Of a stretch of 64,000 nucleotides of DNA, positions 8,304-15,937 are shown in pieces; the first letter of the stretch is position 1, and each line of letters opens with the position of its first letter. The notes beneath the pieces were generated by a model. It was not told the origin of the DNA. It saw only the letters and a list, made by a program, of their open reading frames with translations, and searched no databases. Origin of the DNA: UBA1672 sp965263215 (GTDB taxonomy: Bacteria > Pseudomonadota > Alphaproteobacteria > Micavibrionales > Micavibrionaceae); NCBI GenBank assembly GCA_965263215.1, contig OZ253663.1, positions 310,001-374,000 of the forward strand, read 5' to 3'. The position numbers were made by a program, and so were the translations under genes.

Positions 8304-9225
8304 TTATTTCATTCTTCAAAAGATCCTTAGCTTTTAACTTTAACTCGTTGTATGGAGGATGTCCCGATTTATCGACTTCTATCTCGACAGGGAAACGAGA
8401 TGCCCTATTCATACTGTCAAATATTTGTATTGTTCTAGTGCGCTTGTTTACCTTCGCTAAAATCTTACAATCGTCAATATCTTCCTCTGTAATTTCATAC
8501 AGATTATGGTCAGCCATAATACGTGCAATTTCCTTTTTTCTATCCTTTTCCTCTTTGCTAAATAAAGAGAAGAAATCATCGCGTACTTTTTGAGAAAAGC
8601 TGTCATCACCTTCAGGCTTTCTAAAAGCAAACACTCCAGCTTGGCCATAAGAGTTATCGGCCTCAATATTCGAACCCTTCTTAGAATAGCTAACCTCCAC
8701 CTCCGTAGGAATTCCATCAACTGCATATGCCCTGTTGGTATTGAAAGAAACCGTCTTTAAGTTACTTGAATCACCAAGGAGATAATAGATAGTGCTTGCC
8801 AGAGTTGTATACCCTCCATAATTACCCAGATACTGGCTAGTAACAAAAATTTCTCCATTATCAGACAAATACAACTGGAAAAAAAACGGTTTAATATTCA
8901 GACTATCAGCTGAAATAGTTCCATGTTCCGTATTTTCGTATTCATGCCCCGAATACGCATTTCCATATATTCCGGAGATGAACTTTCCTTCTTTTTCGAC
9001 CGCCTCTATGGTGGCTTGATTACGACGCCTTAATTGGACAAGAAAATCTTTGTTTTCGATATCCTTATCTCTCTGTTTTTCCAACCCTTCAAAAAGACTA
9101 TCAAAATCTTCCGCAGTAAAAGGGTGAGCTTCCTTTTCATTCTTTTTTCCATCCTTTTTAGGCTTAACCCTCTTAATGTAGTGAAAACTTAATGATACAT
9201 CCTCTCTGTTAGCTTGTTTTGACAC
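8290..9225 (-). CDS. Unknown soluble protein, partner of the downstream membrane protein
   Basis: A protein of about 311 residues that I cannot assign to a family. The first 70 residues are charged (KPKKDGKKNEKE, FDSLFEGLEKQRDKDIENK). The middle is a mixed region rich in Tyr and Gly (LYLSDNGEIFVTSQYLG). The end has helical, charged stretches. The GTG at 9225 is preferred because an AAGGGG site lies 10 bases upstream; the frame stays open to a GTG at 9288 with an ATG at 9282 and no good ribosome site. It overlaps the membrane-protein gene by 14 bases and diverges from the XRE-ImmA operon. Being adjacent to an attachment end suggests an accessory cargo cassette. Confidence 0.65.
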   Translation of the reverse strand: MSKQANREDVSLSFHYIKRVKPKKDGKKNEKEAHPFTAEDFDSLFEGLEKQRDKDIENKDFLVQLRRRNQATIEAVEKEGKFISGIYGNAYSGHEYENTEHGTISADSLNIKPFFFQLYLSDNGEIFVTSQYLGNYGGYTTLASTIYYLLGDSSNLKTVSFNTNRAYAVDGIPTEVEVSYSKKGSNIEADNSYGQAGVFAFRKPEGDDSFSQKVRDDFFSLFSKEEKDRKKEIARIMADHNLYEITEEDIDDCKILAKVNKRTRTIQIFDSMNRASRFPVEIEVDKSGHPPYNELKLKAKDLLKNEIIAVR

Positions 9226-9376
9226 GGTTACGAGACCCCTTATGTGAAATGAAAATACTTTTAATCTTATACAAGAAAACATAAGCACCGTAAATTGTTA
9301 CAGTGGTAAATTTACAACCCTAAGGTGATTTTGTATTCCACAACCAAAAACAGACTTACAATATTTTACACTTGAT

Positions 9377-9419
9377 CGTGTTAATTTTTTCCGCTAAATT
9401 TGAGGAGAAAATTAACACG
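9377..9419. promoter_or_regulatory. Perfect 12-base inverted repeat upstream of the ImmA operon
   Basis: CGTGTTAATTTT at 9377-9388 and AAAATTAACACG at 9408-9419 are exact complements separated by 19 bases. The spacer holds a GAGGAG purine tract. It may be an operator for the XRE-type regulator encoded downstream, or an RNA hairpin near the translation start. Confidence 0.55.
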
Positions 9420-9434
9420 AGGTTTTTAAAAATT

Positions 9435-10064
9435 ATGATACATAATAAAGTTTATAAAGACGATGAGGACATTACGTCACGTTTATCTGAATTTGGTGTT
9501 ACCAAAGACGATCTGATGAAAATAGTCCACGCGGCAGCTGGCGGAAGAAACGCAACTGTTCCAAATGACCCTATTACCGCTGGCGGCCATTTCGCATACA
9601 TTTATGGTACGCGCGCTCTACGTGATGTATTTCTTGCAAAAGAGTGGAAAAGGGATAGAGAACACAATATTGAATCCGTCCTCAATCCAAAAGACAGAAC
9701 TAAAATTATATTTCAAAATGTAGATCACGCAGCCGATCCATCGAGAATACCTAAAGCACTATCCGCAAAAGGAGCGGCATCAGAACGCATAGTAGATTTT
9801 GCACAACAAAGTTTATTTCCAGAATTTGACAAAGAAGACGAAGAAAAAGCCAACGCTTCTGTATGGTTCTTCTGTGTTTCCGTACAAGGTGAGCATGTTC
9901 GAGCCGAGCTATCACGACCTTACTCTTTAGCTGGCGGACAATTTAACGGTTTTATTGAGCGTATCTTTATTCTACAAAATGAAGATTGGAGTAACATCGA
10001 TATTACTAATAACGATGACATCCTTGCTCCAGAAGAGTTTGATGTAAATATTACACGTAAGTAA
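9435..10064 (+). CDS. Unknown partner protein of the XRE-ImmA regulator
   Basis: A 209-residue soluble protein with no family I recognise. Visible features are an N-terminal helix pair, a Gly-rich segment (HAAAGGRNATVPNDP), a charged middle (KDRTKIIFQNVDHAADPS) and a C-terminal segment with AELSRPYSLAGGQFNG. The ATG at 9435 is chosen because an earlier TTG at 9372 would place the start inside the 12-base inverted repeat. An ACGAGG lies 13 bases upstream, rather far for a ribosome site. It is followed after 5 nt by the XRE-ImmA gene and may be its target or co-regulator. Confidence 0.65.
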   Translation: MIHNKVYKDDEDITSRLSEFGVTKDDLMKIVHAAAGGRNATVPNDPITAGGHFAYIYGTRALRDVFLAKEWKRDREHNIESVLNPKDRTKIIFQNVDHAADPSRIPKALSAKGAASERIVDFAQQSLFPEFDKEDEEKANASVWFFCVSVQGEHVRAELSRPYSLAGGQFNGFIERIFILQNEDWSNIDITNNDDILAPEEFDVNITRK

Positions 10065-10069
10065 GACAT

Positions 10070-11149
10070 ATGTTTAATCCTGCTCGGCTTATTCTAGCCC
10101 GTAAAAGGCGCAGACTAAAAAGCAAAGGGCTCGCAGAACTTATTGGCGTTTCCCCGGTCACAATTACACGCCTTGAAAAAGGTAAAAATGAACCTGACGA
10201 AAAAACTTTAAACGAGCTTGTAAACAAGCTAAATTTCCCACGCGACTTCTTTTTTGGGGGTGATTTTGATGATCTTTCTACAGAATCTGCAAGTTTTAGA
10301 AGCTTAACATCAATGACAGCAAAAGAACGTGACGCCGCACTCGCAGCTGGCTCTTTAGCATATATGTTATCTGATTGGGTTTGTGAAAAGTTCAATCTAC
10401 CGGAACCAGACTTAATCAATTTAAGCGATGAGAGAAATCCACATGCCGCAGCTGTTTCTTTGAGGCATTATTGGGGCTTAGGTGAAAAACCAATCAGCAA
10501 CATGATAAGACTTTTAGAATCGAAAGGCATTAGAGTTTTCTCTCTTTCAGAAAATACTAAAAGTGTGGATGCCTTCTCATGTTGGCGAAATGAAACGCCT
10601 TACATATTTCTAAACACATTTAAATCCGCAGAGCGCAGTCGACTAGATGCCGCACATGAACTAGCACACCTTGTTCTACACAAACATGGAGGACCGCACC
10701 AAGGAAGAGAAGCTGAATACGAAGCAAACACTTTTGCATCTGCATTCTTAATGCCGGAAGATGACGTGAAATCACGGCTCCCATATGTAACATCTTTGGA
10801 TCAATTGATGACCGCCAAAAAACGATGGGGAGTTTCCCTCGCTGCACTAACCTACAGACTCCATAAAATTGGGATACTGACAGAATGGCAATCCAGAAAC
10901 TTCTATATTCAAATTAATCAAAGAGGTTTTAGAGTAAACGAACCTGACGGAATGGAACACGAAGAATCCGTTGTATGGCAAAAAGTATTCAACGAACTGT
11001 GGAATGATCGCATAACAAAAAACCACATAGCAGAAGAACTTCACATCCCTTTTGAAGAAATAGAGAATTTAGTATTTGGTTTAAGTCGTAATGCCCACAC
11101 AGAACATAAAACAGACGACGAGAAAACTGGCCTACACCTTGTAAAATAA
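10070..11149 (+). CDS. XRE-family HTH and ImmA/IrrE metallopeptidase fusion
   Basis: A 359-residue protein. Residues about 1-60 form a Cro/CI-type helix-turn-helix (KGLAELIGVSPVTITRLEKG). A central ImmA/IrrE domain carries the zinc-protease motif HELAH near residue 196 and a downstream EANTFASAFLMP helix that supplies the third ligand. Proteins of this type sense a signal and cleave a repressor, as ImmA does for ICEBs1, so this one may control the element's excision or its cargo. The C-terminal ~100 residues are helical and unassigned. It follows the 209-residue partner gene with 5 nt spacing, and a 12-base inverted repeat precedes the pair. Confidence 0.88.
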   Translation: MFNPARLILARKRRRLKSKGLAELIGVSPVTITRLEKGKNEPDEKTLNELVNKLNFPRDFFFGGDFDDLSTESASFRSLTSMTAKERDAALAAGSLAYMLSDWVCEKFNLPEPDLINLSDERNPHAAAVSLRHYWGLGEKPISNMIRLLESKGIRVFSLSENTKSVDAFSCWRNETPYIFLNTFKSAERSRLDAAHELAHLVLHKHGGPHQGREAEYEANTFASAFLMPEDDVKSRLPYVTSLDQLMTAKKRWGVSLAALTYRLHKIGILTEWQSRNFYIQINQRGFRVNEPDGMEHEESVVWQKVFNELWNDRITKNHIAEELHIPFEEIENLVFGLSRNAHTEHKTDDEKTGLHLVK

Positions 11150-11221
11150 CGTTTTCAACTTATTTATGCGCTGTGTCACGGCATTGCCTGAAAATAACTT
11201 TCTTGCAATACAATGCGTTTT

Positions 11222-11431
11222 TCAAAGAAATCCAGATTGATCAGAAAAATACATCATCACAAAGAACAGTGCGATTATTAACGTAGCCACTATGACGTCT
11301 TTTGTACCCTTAGATAACTTCCGTCCGAAAATTCTCTGTAAAAATCGACCCCGATTATCAAATAACCAAAAGGCAGTCACTCCAACTCCGACTACTAATA
11401 AAGTCTCCGAAATTAATAAAACTAAATTCAT
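11222..11431 (-). CDS. Small two-helix membrane protein
   Basis: A 69-residue protein with two hydrophobic helices (LVLLISETLLVVGVGVTAF near the N-terminus, then VIVATLIIALFFVMMYF near the C-terminus) joined by a basic loop (RGRFLQRIFGRKLSKG). I chose ATG at 11431 because TTGGAG lies eight bases upstream; a TTG at 11446 in the same frame overlaps that site. It begins only 18 bases after an intrinsic terminator that ends the structured RNA on the same strand. Its expression may therefore depend on read-through. Function unknown; small holin-like or toxin roles are possible. Confidence 0.55.
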   Translation of the reverse strand: MNLVLLISETLLVVGVGVTAFWLFDNRGRFLQRIFGRKLSKGTKDVIVATLIIALFFVMMYFSDQSGFL

Positions 11432-11448
11432 CAGAACTATCTCCAAAT

Positions 11449-11478
11449 AAAAAAATCACCAGAGGATCGCTCTGGTGA
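11449..11478 (-). terminator. Intrinsic terminator of the element's structured RNA
   Basis: A perfect 9-bp stem (TCACCAGAG / CTCTGGTGA) with a 5-base loop is followed on the minus strand by seven U residues. It is one of the strongest terminators in the window. Confidence 0.85.
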
Positions 11479-11650
11479 CGGGGTGTTTTCATCCGTATCA
11501 AGTGAGACGGCGCGATGCTTTTAGGCTTGCACCTTGGACATGACATCGCCACCCCATCAAAGATGGAGTAGCGACACAGTTTCGGCAGTGTCATTGCCGC
11601 ACTTGAAGGGGATGAAAAGCCCCGAACCACCACAAAGGCGATCTGACATT
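11449..11650 (-). ncRNA. Candidate structured RNA of the integrative element
   Basis: About 200 nt on the minus strand fold into consecutive stems: GGGG/CCCC around 11608-11623, CGGCA/TGCCG at 11583-11599, and a 13-bp stem with two G-U pairs and a 3-base loop at 11546-11574. A strong intrinsic terminator closes it. No convincing protein is encoded, although an 11358-11633 frame stays open. A structured antisense-type RNA at this place in a P4-integrase element recalls the C4/CI immunity RNAs of P1 and P4. Homology was not tested, and a leader that attenuates the small membrane gene downstream is an alternative. Confidence 0.5.
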
Positions 11651-11691
11651 ATCATGCACGAAAACATCTATTTAGCAACAGAATAGCAGAG

Positions 11692-11712
11692 AAAAACACC
11701 ATTTTAATGGTG
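11692..11712 (-). terminator. Intrinsic terminator of the element's int-alpA operon
   Basis: CACCAT/ATGGTG stem with a TTTA loop, followed by five U residues on the minus strand. It lies downstream of the minus-strand gene run that starts with the integrase. Confidence 0.6.
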
Positions 11713-11766
11713 CTCAAAAGTATAGAAAACTATAGATAATCAGAAGCGTGTATTATTTTCAGCTAG

Positions 11767-11849
11767 GCTTTTTATTTCAATCTGGACATGCTTGACGCTT
11801 GCGTTTTGGGAGACGCCGCTTGCATGTCTGTGAGATTAAAATAAAAAGC
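11767..11849. repeat. Large imperfect palindrome in the element's noncoding region
   Basis: Arms at 11767-11791 and 11822-11849 pair through GCTTTTTATTT/AAATAAAAAGC, AATCT/AGATT and ACATGC/GCATGT, with a 30-base centre. It lies in the ~350-bp gene-free stretch between 11713 and 12059, which also holds two TTTTTGAGGT direct repeats (11902-11911 and 11979-11988) and an inverted pair at 11928-11940 and 11973-11985. This is a candidate replication or transfer origin, or a control region. Confidence 0.5.
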
Positions 11850-12059
11850 GTCTTTGACAACAAAAAACTCATAATCAGATGGTAATATATATGGTCATTA
11901 GTTTTTGAGGTGGTTACGAAGAAATAATCAAAACTTAAGGGGTTGATTTTAAAAGCATAGTAAAAAAGACCGCCTTAATTTTTGAGGTAGTACATTTTCA
12001 TAAAACAAAATTCACATCAGTTTTTAATGCGCGTTGCATTAATTATTGATGCGGAAATT

Positions 12060-12443
12060 TTATTTTTCAGGCTCCCAATTTTTCCATTCATCAGTCGCCT
12101 CCCTGCCTTTACAAGGCAAGTAAGTTATGCGCCACTCACTAGCATTGCCTATTGTATAATCACCCTCAAAACTTCTTTCAACAAAACCTCGATTTTGTAG
12201 CTCATCAAAAGCGTTGCTAGCTGTATTCGGAGAAACACCAAGCAACTTCGCAGCATTTTTTTCTGACAGGCCGATCATTCCATTCCTATTCGGAAACTCA
12301 AGCCTTTGTAGCTCTAGCAAAAGACAGCGCGCCTTGGGAGATAATGACCTATATGCAAGACTACCAAGAACGTCATGGTACATTGGCGTATACTTGCCTT
12401 TTTTATAGTAGTGCTCAATGGCTCTATTTTTTCTTTTCGCCAT
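12060..12443 (-). CDS. Winged-helix DNA-binding protein of the element
   Basis: A 127-residue protein with a winged-helix fold of the HTH_36/MarR-like kind: LGSLAYRSLSPKARCLLLEL, then the recognition segment LSEKNAAKLLGVSPNTASNAF and the wing ELQNRGFVERSF. Proteins like this are common next to AlpA in alphaproteobacterial integrative elements and act as replication or transcription control proteins. The reading frame overlaps the end of the upstream 83-residue gene by 20 bases. A 350-bp repeat-rich region follows, which is a plausible target site. Confidence 0.75.
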   Translation of the reverse strand: MAKRKNRAIEHYYKKGKYTPMYHDVLGSLAYRSLSPKARCLLLELQRLEFPNRNGMIGLSEKNAAKLLGVSPNTASNAFDELQNRGFVERSFEGDYTIGNASEWRITYLPCKGREATDEWKNWEPEK

Positions 12444-12675
12444 TCTTAGCCGCTCGACTTAATCTTTTAAGGTTTACACAACGGCCACCAGATATATGCC
12501 TATACCCATCTAGTGTTATTTCAGCAATAATTTTTGCATTTTGATTTGGTCGCATTTTCAACAGCTTTACAACAGCATAACTATCTACATGACATTGCTG
12601 CGTAGCCCATTCAATGCACTGATCAAAAGACCCCATAAAAGCCAAATTTCCATGTACGGCAGAGAAACAAATCAT
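12424..12675 (-). CDS. Small unknown protein translated from an ATGA overlap with alpA
   Basis: An 83-residue protein of unknown function with a compact alpha/beta appearance (CFSAVHGNLAFMGSFDQ, AKIIAEITLDGYRHISGG) and a basic C-terminal tail (RLSRAAKNGEKKK). The start at 12675 is fixed by the ATGA overlap with the alpA stop codon; a longer frame runs to 12720 but would sit inside alpA. It is in the int-alpA operon, so an accessory DNA-binding or regulatory role is plausible. Confidence 0.6.
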   Translation of the reverse strand: MICFSAVHGNLAFMGSFDQCIEWATQQCHVDSYAVVKLLKMRPNQNAKIIAEITLDGYRHISGGRCVNLKRLSRAAKNGEKKK

Positions 12676-12872
12676 TTTTGTGCCCCTAGCTGCGCGAAAT
12701 TTACACGACGCTTGATCCATTCTTCAATTTCACACTCACGCCAGCCAACAGCCCTTGCCCCTAATCTAATAGCTTGAGGAAATCTACCTTCCTTCATATA
12801 AGCATAGATTGTGCTGCGGCTAAGGCCGGTTTTTTGAATTACGTCTTTGAGTCTTAAAATTCTATTCGTCAT
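12672..12872 (-). CDS. alpA: AlpA-family transcriptional regulator/excisionase
   Basis: A 66-residue MerR-like winged helix-turn-helix typical of AlpA: ILRLKDVIQKTGLSRSTIYA, then YMKEGRFPQAIRLGARAVGW and WIKRR. AlpA proteins activate or assist the integrase of P4-like elements during excision. Its position 1 kb downstream of the P4-type integrase on the same strand fits this role. Confidence 0.9.
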   Translation of the reverse strand: MTNRILRLKDVIQKTGLSRSTIYAYMKEGRFPQAIRLGARAVGWRECEIEEWIKRRVNFAQLGAQK

Positions 12873-12941
12873 GTTTTTTCTCCTTAATAACGTTGACTAA
12901 CGCTATTTGGACATGACTGCTTTCCCATTAAAATTAGGGGA

Positions 12942-13592
12942 TTACTTGATGGGAAAATTAACGTAAAACTCTTTAAACATATCTTCTACGTTTTCGTAAA
13001 ACGCCTGCTTTACATCTGAATCATTCGGTAAAATTTCAAAACCCAAAACAAGAGGGGATTTTTTAGATTCCGAAAATCTAGATTGCAGTGTTTTTACAGA
13101 AGGCGGCATACCTCCCTTGCCTACAAGAAGCGAACACCAAGGTTCTTGCTTAATCAGCCTAGAGCATGCTGTCTCAATCATAGTTTCTTGAAAGTCGCCT
13201 TTCACTGCTGTCAAAACGTCAAAGTATAGCTTTGCATACAAAATAAAGTTCCATTTTACCTTCCTGCCACTGTTACCATTTTCCCTGACAACAAATCCGG
13301 GTACGTGGTCAATAGCAAGGTTAAGTGCTACTTGATACCAAACATCCCCATCATGATCATGAAGATCAAAGCGGTCTTTAAACAACTCCATTTTTCTAAC
13401 GATTTCAGCAGCGATAAACGCTGCGTTTTCAGCGTCATATTCCGCAAGCTTCTTTTGATAGACGATCTCTCTATCTTCTGATGCGCTTGAGCCTCCCAAT
13501 ATTGTCGGCTTTTCTGGCGGCGATGGAGCTTTAATAGGAGTGTTTAAAGCTCCATTATAAGGTTTACGAAGCTGCTTTGACTGTTTTGGCAT
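12942..13592 (-). CDS. Unknown element protein coupled to the integrase
   Basis: A 216-residue protein without a recognised domain. The first ~45 residues are Pro- and Ser-rich, followed by helical segments (IVYQKKLAEYDAENAAFIAA, EIVRKMELFKDRF) and a Trp-containing middle (VKWNFILYAKLYFDVL). The start is chosen at 13592, where the ATG shares one base with the integrase stop (TGATG), so the two are translationally coupled. It may be a recombination directionality or replication accessory protein, but nothing in the sequence proves this. Confidence 0.65.
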   Translation of the reverse strand: MPKQSKQLRKPYNGALNTPIKAPSPPEKPTILGGSSASEDREIVYQKKLAEYDAENAAFIAAEIVRKMELFKDRFDLHDHDGDVWYQVALNLAIDHVPGFVVRENGNSGRKVKWNFILYAKLYFDVLTAVKGDFQETMIETACSRLIKQEPWCSLLVGKGGMPPSVKTLQSRFSESKKSPLVLGFEILPNDSDVKQAFYENVEDMFKEFYVNFPIK

Positions 13593-14788
13593 CACAGCCT
13601 CACGCTATCAATATAATCTGCCCATTCCTGCATCATCTTTTTACGCTCATCTAAAAATTGTGCACGATCATAGGCTTTGTCTATTTTATTTCGTGGTGCA
13701 TGCGCCAACTGCCTATCAACTACCTCATGCCGATAACCTAATTCCTGCTTAATTGCACTCATAGCTAACGCACGGAAACCATGGCCTGTCATACGCCCTT
13801 TGTAACCCATGCGCTTGATCGCACCTAAAATCGTATTATTGCTCATAGGCTGCTTTGGCCGAACAGAGCTTGGAAAGACAAGAGGCCATTGGCCTGCAAT
13901 CTCTTTTTGATCTTTTAGAATTGCCACTGCTTGACGTGAGAGAGGAACGACGTGTTCATTCTTCATCTTCATGCGCTCTGCTGGAACGACCCACTCTTGC
14001 GCTTCAAAATCGATTTCTTCCCAGCGCGCACCTATTAATTCATTTGTTCTGACAAAGGTAAGCATGATTAATTTTACAGCGTTCCGTGTGCTGCGATATA
14101 AGCGCGCATCATTCTTTTCAAGGGTATCAAGAAACTCTGGCAGTTCTTTTACATCAAGAGCTGCATAATGTTCTGTTTTTTGTGGCCTCAATGCATCTTT
14201 GATATCAGAAGATGGATCACGCACTGCACGGCCTGTTGCAATAGCGTACCGAAACACCTCGCCACATTTTTGTAACTGTCTCTTTGCGATCTCAATCGCA
14301 GGACGATTTTCTATCTTACGAATGGCCTGCAATAAAATTGGTGGCTCAATGTCTTTGATTGGGTAATTACCGATTTCAGGAAATACATAAGCTTCAAAAC
14401 TCTTCATCACGCCATCTGCATAGCGATCACTCCATTTCGATTTAGTATTTTCGTGCCATTCACGTGCAATCGCCTCAAAAGTATTCTCATGGCTTTGCTG
14501 ACTTAATGCTTTTTTCTTTTTTAGCTCATTAACAGGATCGAGGCCATCACTGCGCATCTGCCTTAATGTATTACGTTGTTCTCTAGCATCTTTTAGCGAA
14601 GTTTCAGGATATACGCCAATAGAGACAATGCGCTCTTTCCCATCAACACGATATTTAAAACGCCAGTATTTAGCACCATTAGGCATTACCCAAAGATAAA
14701 GACCATGACCATCAGCAAGCTTGCGTGGCGACTTAGAGGGAGCTGCCATAGGTTTTGCATTCTTACAAACTTTATCGTTCAGCTTCAT
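13592..14788 (-). CDS. int: P4-type tyrosine integrase
   Basis: A 398-residue site-specific recombinase. The N-terminus has the DUF4102 arm-binding domain (KLADGHGLYLWV, RIVSIGVYPETSLKDAR). The catalytic domain shows the Arg in FVRTNEL, H-x-x-R in GHGFRA, the second His in QLAHAPRN and the nucleophile Tyr in KAYDRAQFL. The length is normal for the family. It is oriented away from the adjacent tRNA-Tyr and its 3' end is coupled to the next gene. Inverted and direct ATACCACCTT repeats lie next to its start and at the far end of the element. Confidence 0.95.
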   Translation of the reverse strand: MKLNDKVCKNAKPMAAPSKSPRKLADGHGLYLWVMPNGAKYWRFKYRVDGKERIVSIGVYPETSLKDAREQRNTLRQMRSDGLDPVNELKKKKALSQQSHENTFEAIAREWHENTKSKWSDRYADGVMKSFEAYVFPEIGNYPIKDIEPPILLQAIRKIENRPAIEIAKRQLQKCGEVFRYAIATGRAVRDPSSDIKDALRPQKTEHYAALDVKELPEFLDTLEKNDARLYRSTRNAVKLIMLTFVRTNELIGARWEEIDFEAQEWVVPAERMKMKNEHVVPLSRQAVAILKDQKEIAGQWPLVFPSSVRPKQPMSNNTILGAIKRMGYKGRMTGHGFRALAMSAIKQELGYRHEVVDRQLAHAPRNKIDKAYDRAQFLDERKKMMQEWADYIDSVRL

Positions 14789-14820
14789 AAAGGTGGTATC
14801 TCACATTCATAGCCTCGAGA

Positions 14821-14846
14821 AATACCACCTTAAATACCACCTTTTT
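14821..14846. repeat. Tandem ATACCACCTT repeats, probable integrase arm sites (right end)
   Basis: Two tandem ATACCACCTT units lie between the integrase and attR, and an inverted copy sits at 14789-14799 touching the integrase start. They match the block at 7651-7675 next to attL. Confidence 0.55.
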
Positions 14847-14950
14847 GCGTGGAAATAGCTGGAATCTCTCGGATCATTCTGGAATAAAATACCTCAAAAA
14901 CCCTTATTTTTCAAAGGTTTTTTGGAGGTTTTGAGATTTCTCTGGAAAAG

Positions 14951-14968
14951 AAAATGGTGGAGGGGGCA
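14951..14968. other. attR overlapping the tRNA-Tyr 3' end
   Basis: These 18 bases include the CCA end of tRNA-Tyr and are repeated with a one-base gap at 7572-7588. The tRNA remains complete on this side, as usual for tRNA-targeting integrases. Confidence 0.65.
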
Positions 14969-15040
14969 GGATTCGAACCTGCGTAGACTAACGTCGTCGG
15001 AGTTACAATCCGATGCCTTTAACCACTCGACCACCCCTCC
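14955..15040 (-). tRNA. tRNA-Tyr (GUA)
   Basis: An 86-nt class II tRNA on the minus strand. The acceptor GGAGGGG pairs with CCCCTCC, the anticodon stem TCGGA/TCCGA encloses a loop with GTA, the long variable arm is present, the T-loop is GGTTCGAATCC and CCA is encoded. It is the integration target of the adjacent element. Confidence 0.95.
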
Positions 15041-15219
15041 ACAATATATTCAGGATTATCAGTAAAGACAGAAGTGCAGAAAAAAGATTTTTACTGCTCC
15101 TGTCAAGCGAGAAATGATCAGTTTTGCGATTCTCTTAATAAAATCAAGCTTACTATCAAAAAACAGCACCACAGTCGGAGAGATTGCGGCAAAAAAAATA
15201 ATTTGATAGGGTGCACCTT

Positions 15220-15261
15220 CCGGACGAGATGCGCCGTACCCGGTCAAGACAAGACGACGCC
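15220..15261 (+). promoter_or_regulatory. Guanidine-III (ykkC-III) riboswitch
   Basis: The segment starts CCGGACGAGATGCGCCG, continues TACCCGGTCAAGACAAGACG and ends ACGCC. From memory it is nearly identical to the guanidine-III aptamer of Thermobifida fusca, which forms a pseudoknot around guanidinium. It lies 29 bases upstream of a Gdx/SugE exporter gene, the usual target of this riboswitch. Guanidine binding should free the downstream GGAAG ribosome site. Confidence 0.9.
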
Positions 15262-15290
15262 TTTTTAAAAACTTATAAAAGGAAGTGCGC

Positions 15291-15608
15291 ATGTCTGTTG
15301 CTTGGATTTATCTTATTATCGCAGGCCTACTTGAAGCCTGTTGGGCTGTCGGCTTAAAATATACTGAAGGCTTCACAAAACCGTTGGCTAGTATTTTTAC
15401 AATAACAGCAATAGCGCTCAGCATGTTTTTACTAGCGAAGGCCACTCAAACACTGCCTATTGGCACAGCATACGCTATATGGGTTGGTATTGGTGTGTTT
15501 GGAACGATTATATTTAGCATTTATTTTTTGCAAGAACCGATATCGCCGCAACGTCTTTTCTTTTTAACTTTATTATTGATCGCATTGATCGGGTTAAAAA
15601 CAACCTAA
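15291..15608 (+). CDS. gdx: Guanidinium exporter Gdx (SMR family, formerly SugE)
   Basis: A 105-residue small multidrug resistance protein with four membrane helices that should export guanidinium in exchange for protons as a dual-topology dimer. The helix-1 Glu is in GLLEACWAVGLKYTEGF, and the SugE/Gdx signature LPIGTAYAIWVGIGVFGT is intact. ATG at 15291 is preferred over the in-frame GTG at 15285 because GGAAG lies at a proper distance only for the ATG. The guanidine-III riboswitch directly upstream supports the Gdx rather than a general multidrug assignment. Confidence 0.95.
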   Translation: MSVAWIYLIIAGLLEACWAVGLKYTEGFTKPLASIFTITAIALSMFLLAKATQTLPIGTAYAIWVGIGVFGTIIFSIYFLQEPISPQRLFFLTLLLIALIGLKTT

Positions 15609-15644
15609 AACGTATTATGCTCTTAAATATTAAACTTAGGAAAA

Positions 15645-15720
<76 letters not shown>

Positions 15721-15937
15721 ATTTATATTTTGAACAACACTATCTATACGAGTGATTATTTTTTGTCCAGTATAAATGTTGAATATATTGCGCATAATAT
15801 TAATAATTTTGTCATTAAGAAAAAATATGCAAATTTATGTAATCATAACTATTGGTTTTTTAAACACTTTTCTGTTAAATTACGCTTTGCATATGAATTT
15901 GTAAAAATACTGAACTGTGATAATCGGGTTTTAAAAC

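Noticed and set aside
11358..11633. Open frame on the minus strand across the structured RNA, with a CPRCK-like stretch
   Set aside because: It runs through the strong terminator and the start region of a better-supported small gene, so it is more likely noncoding RNA than a protein.
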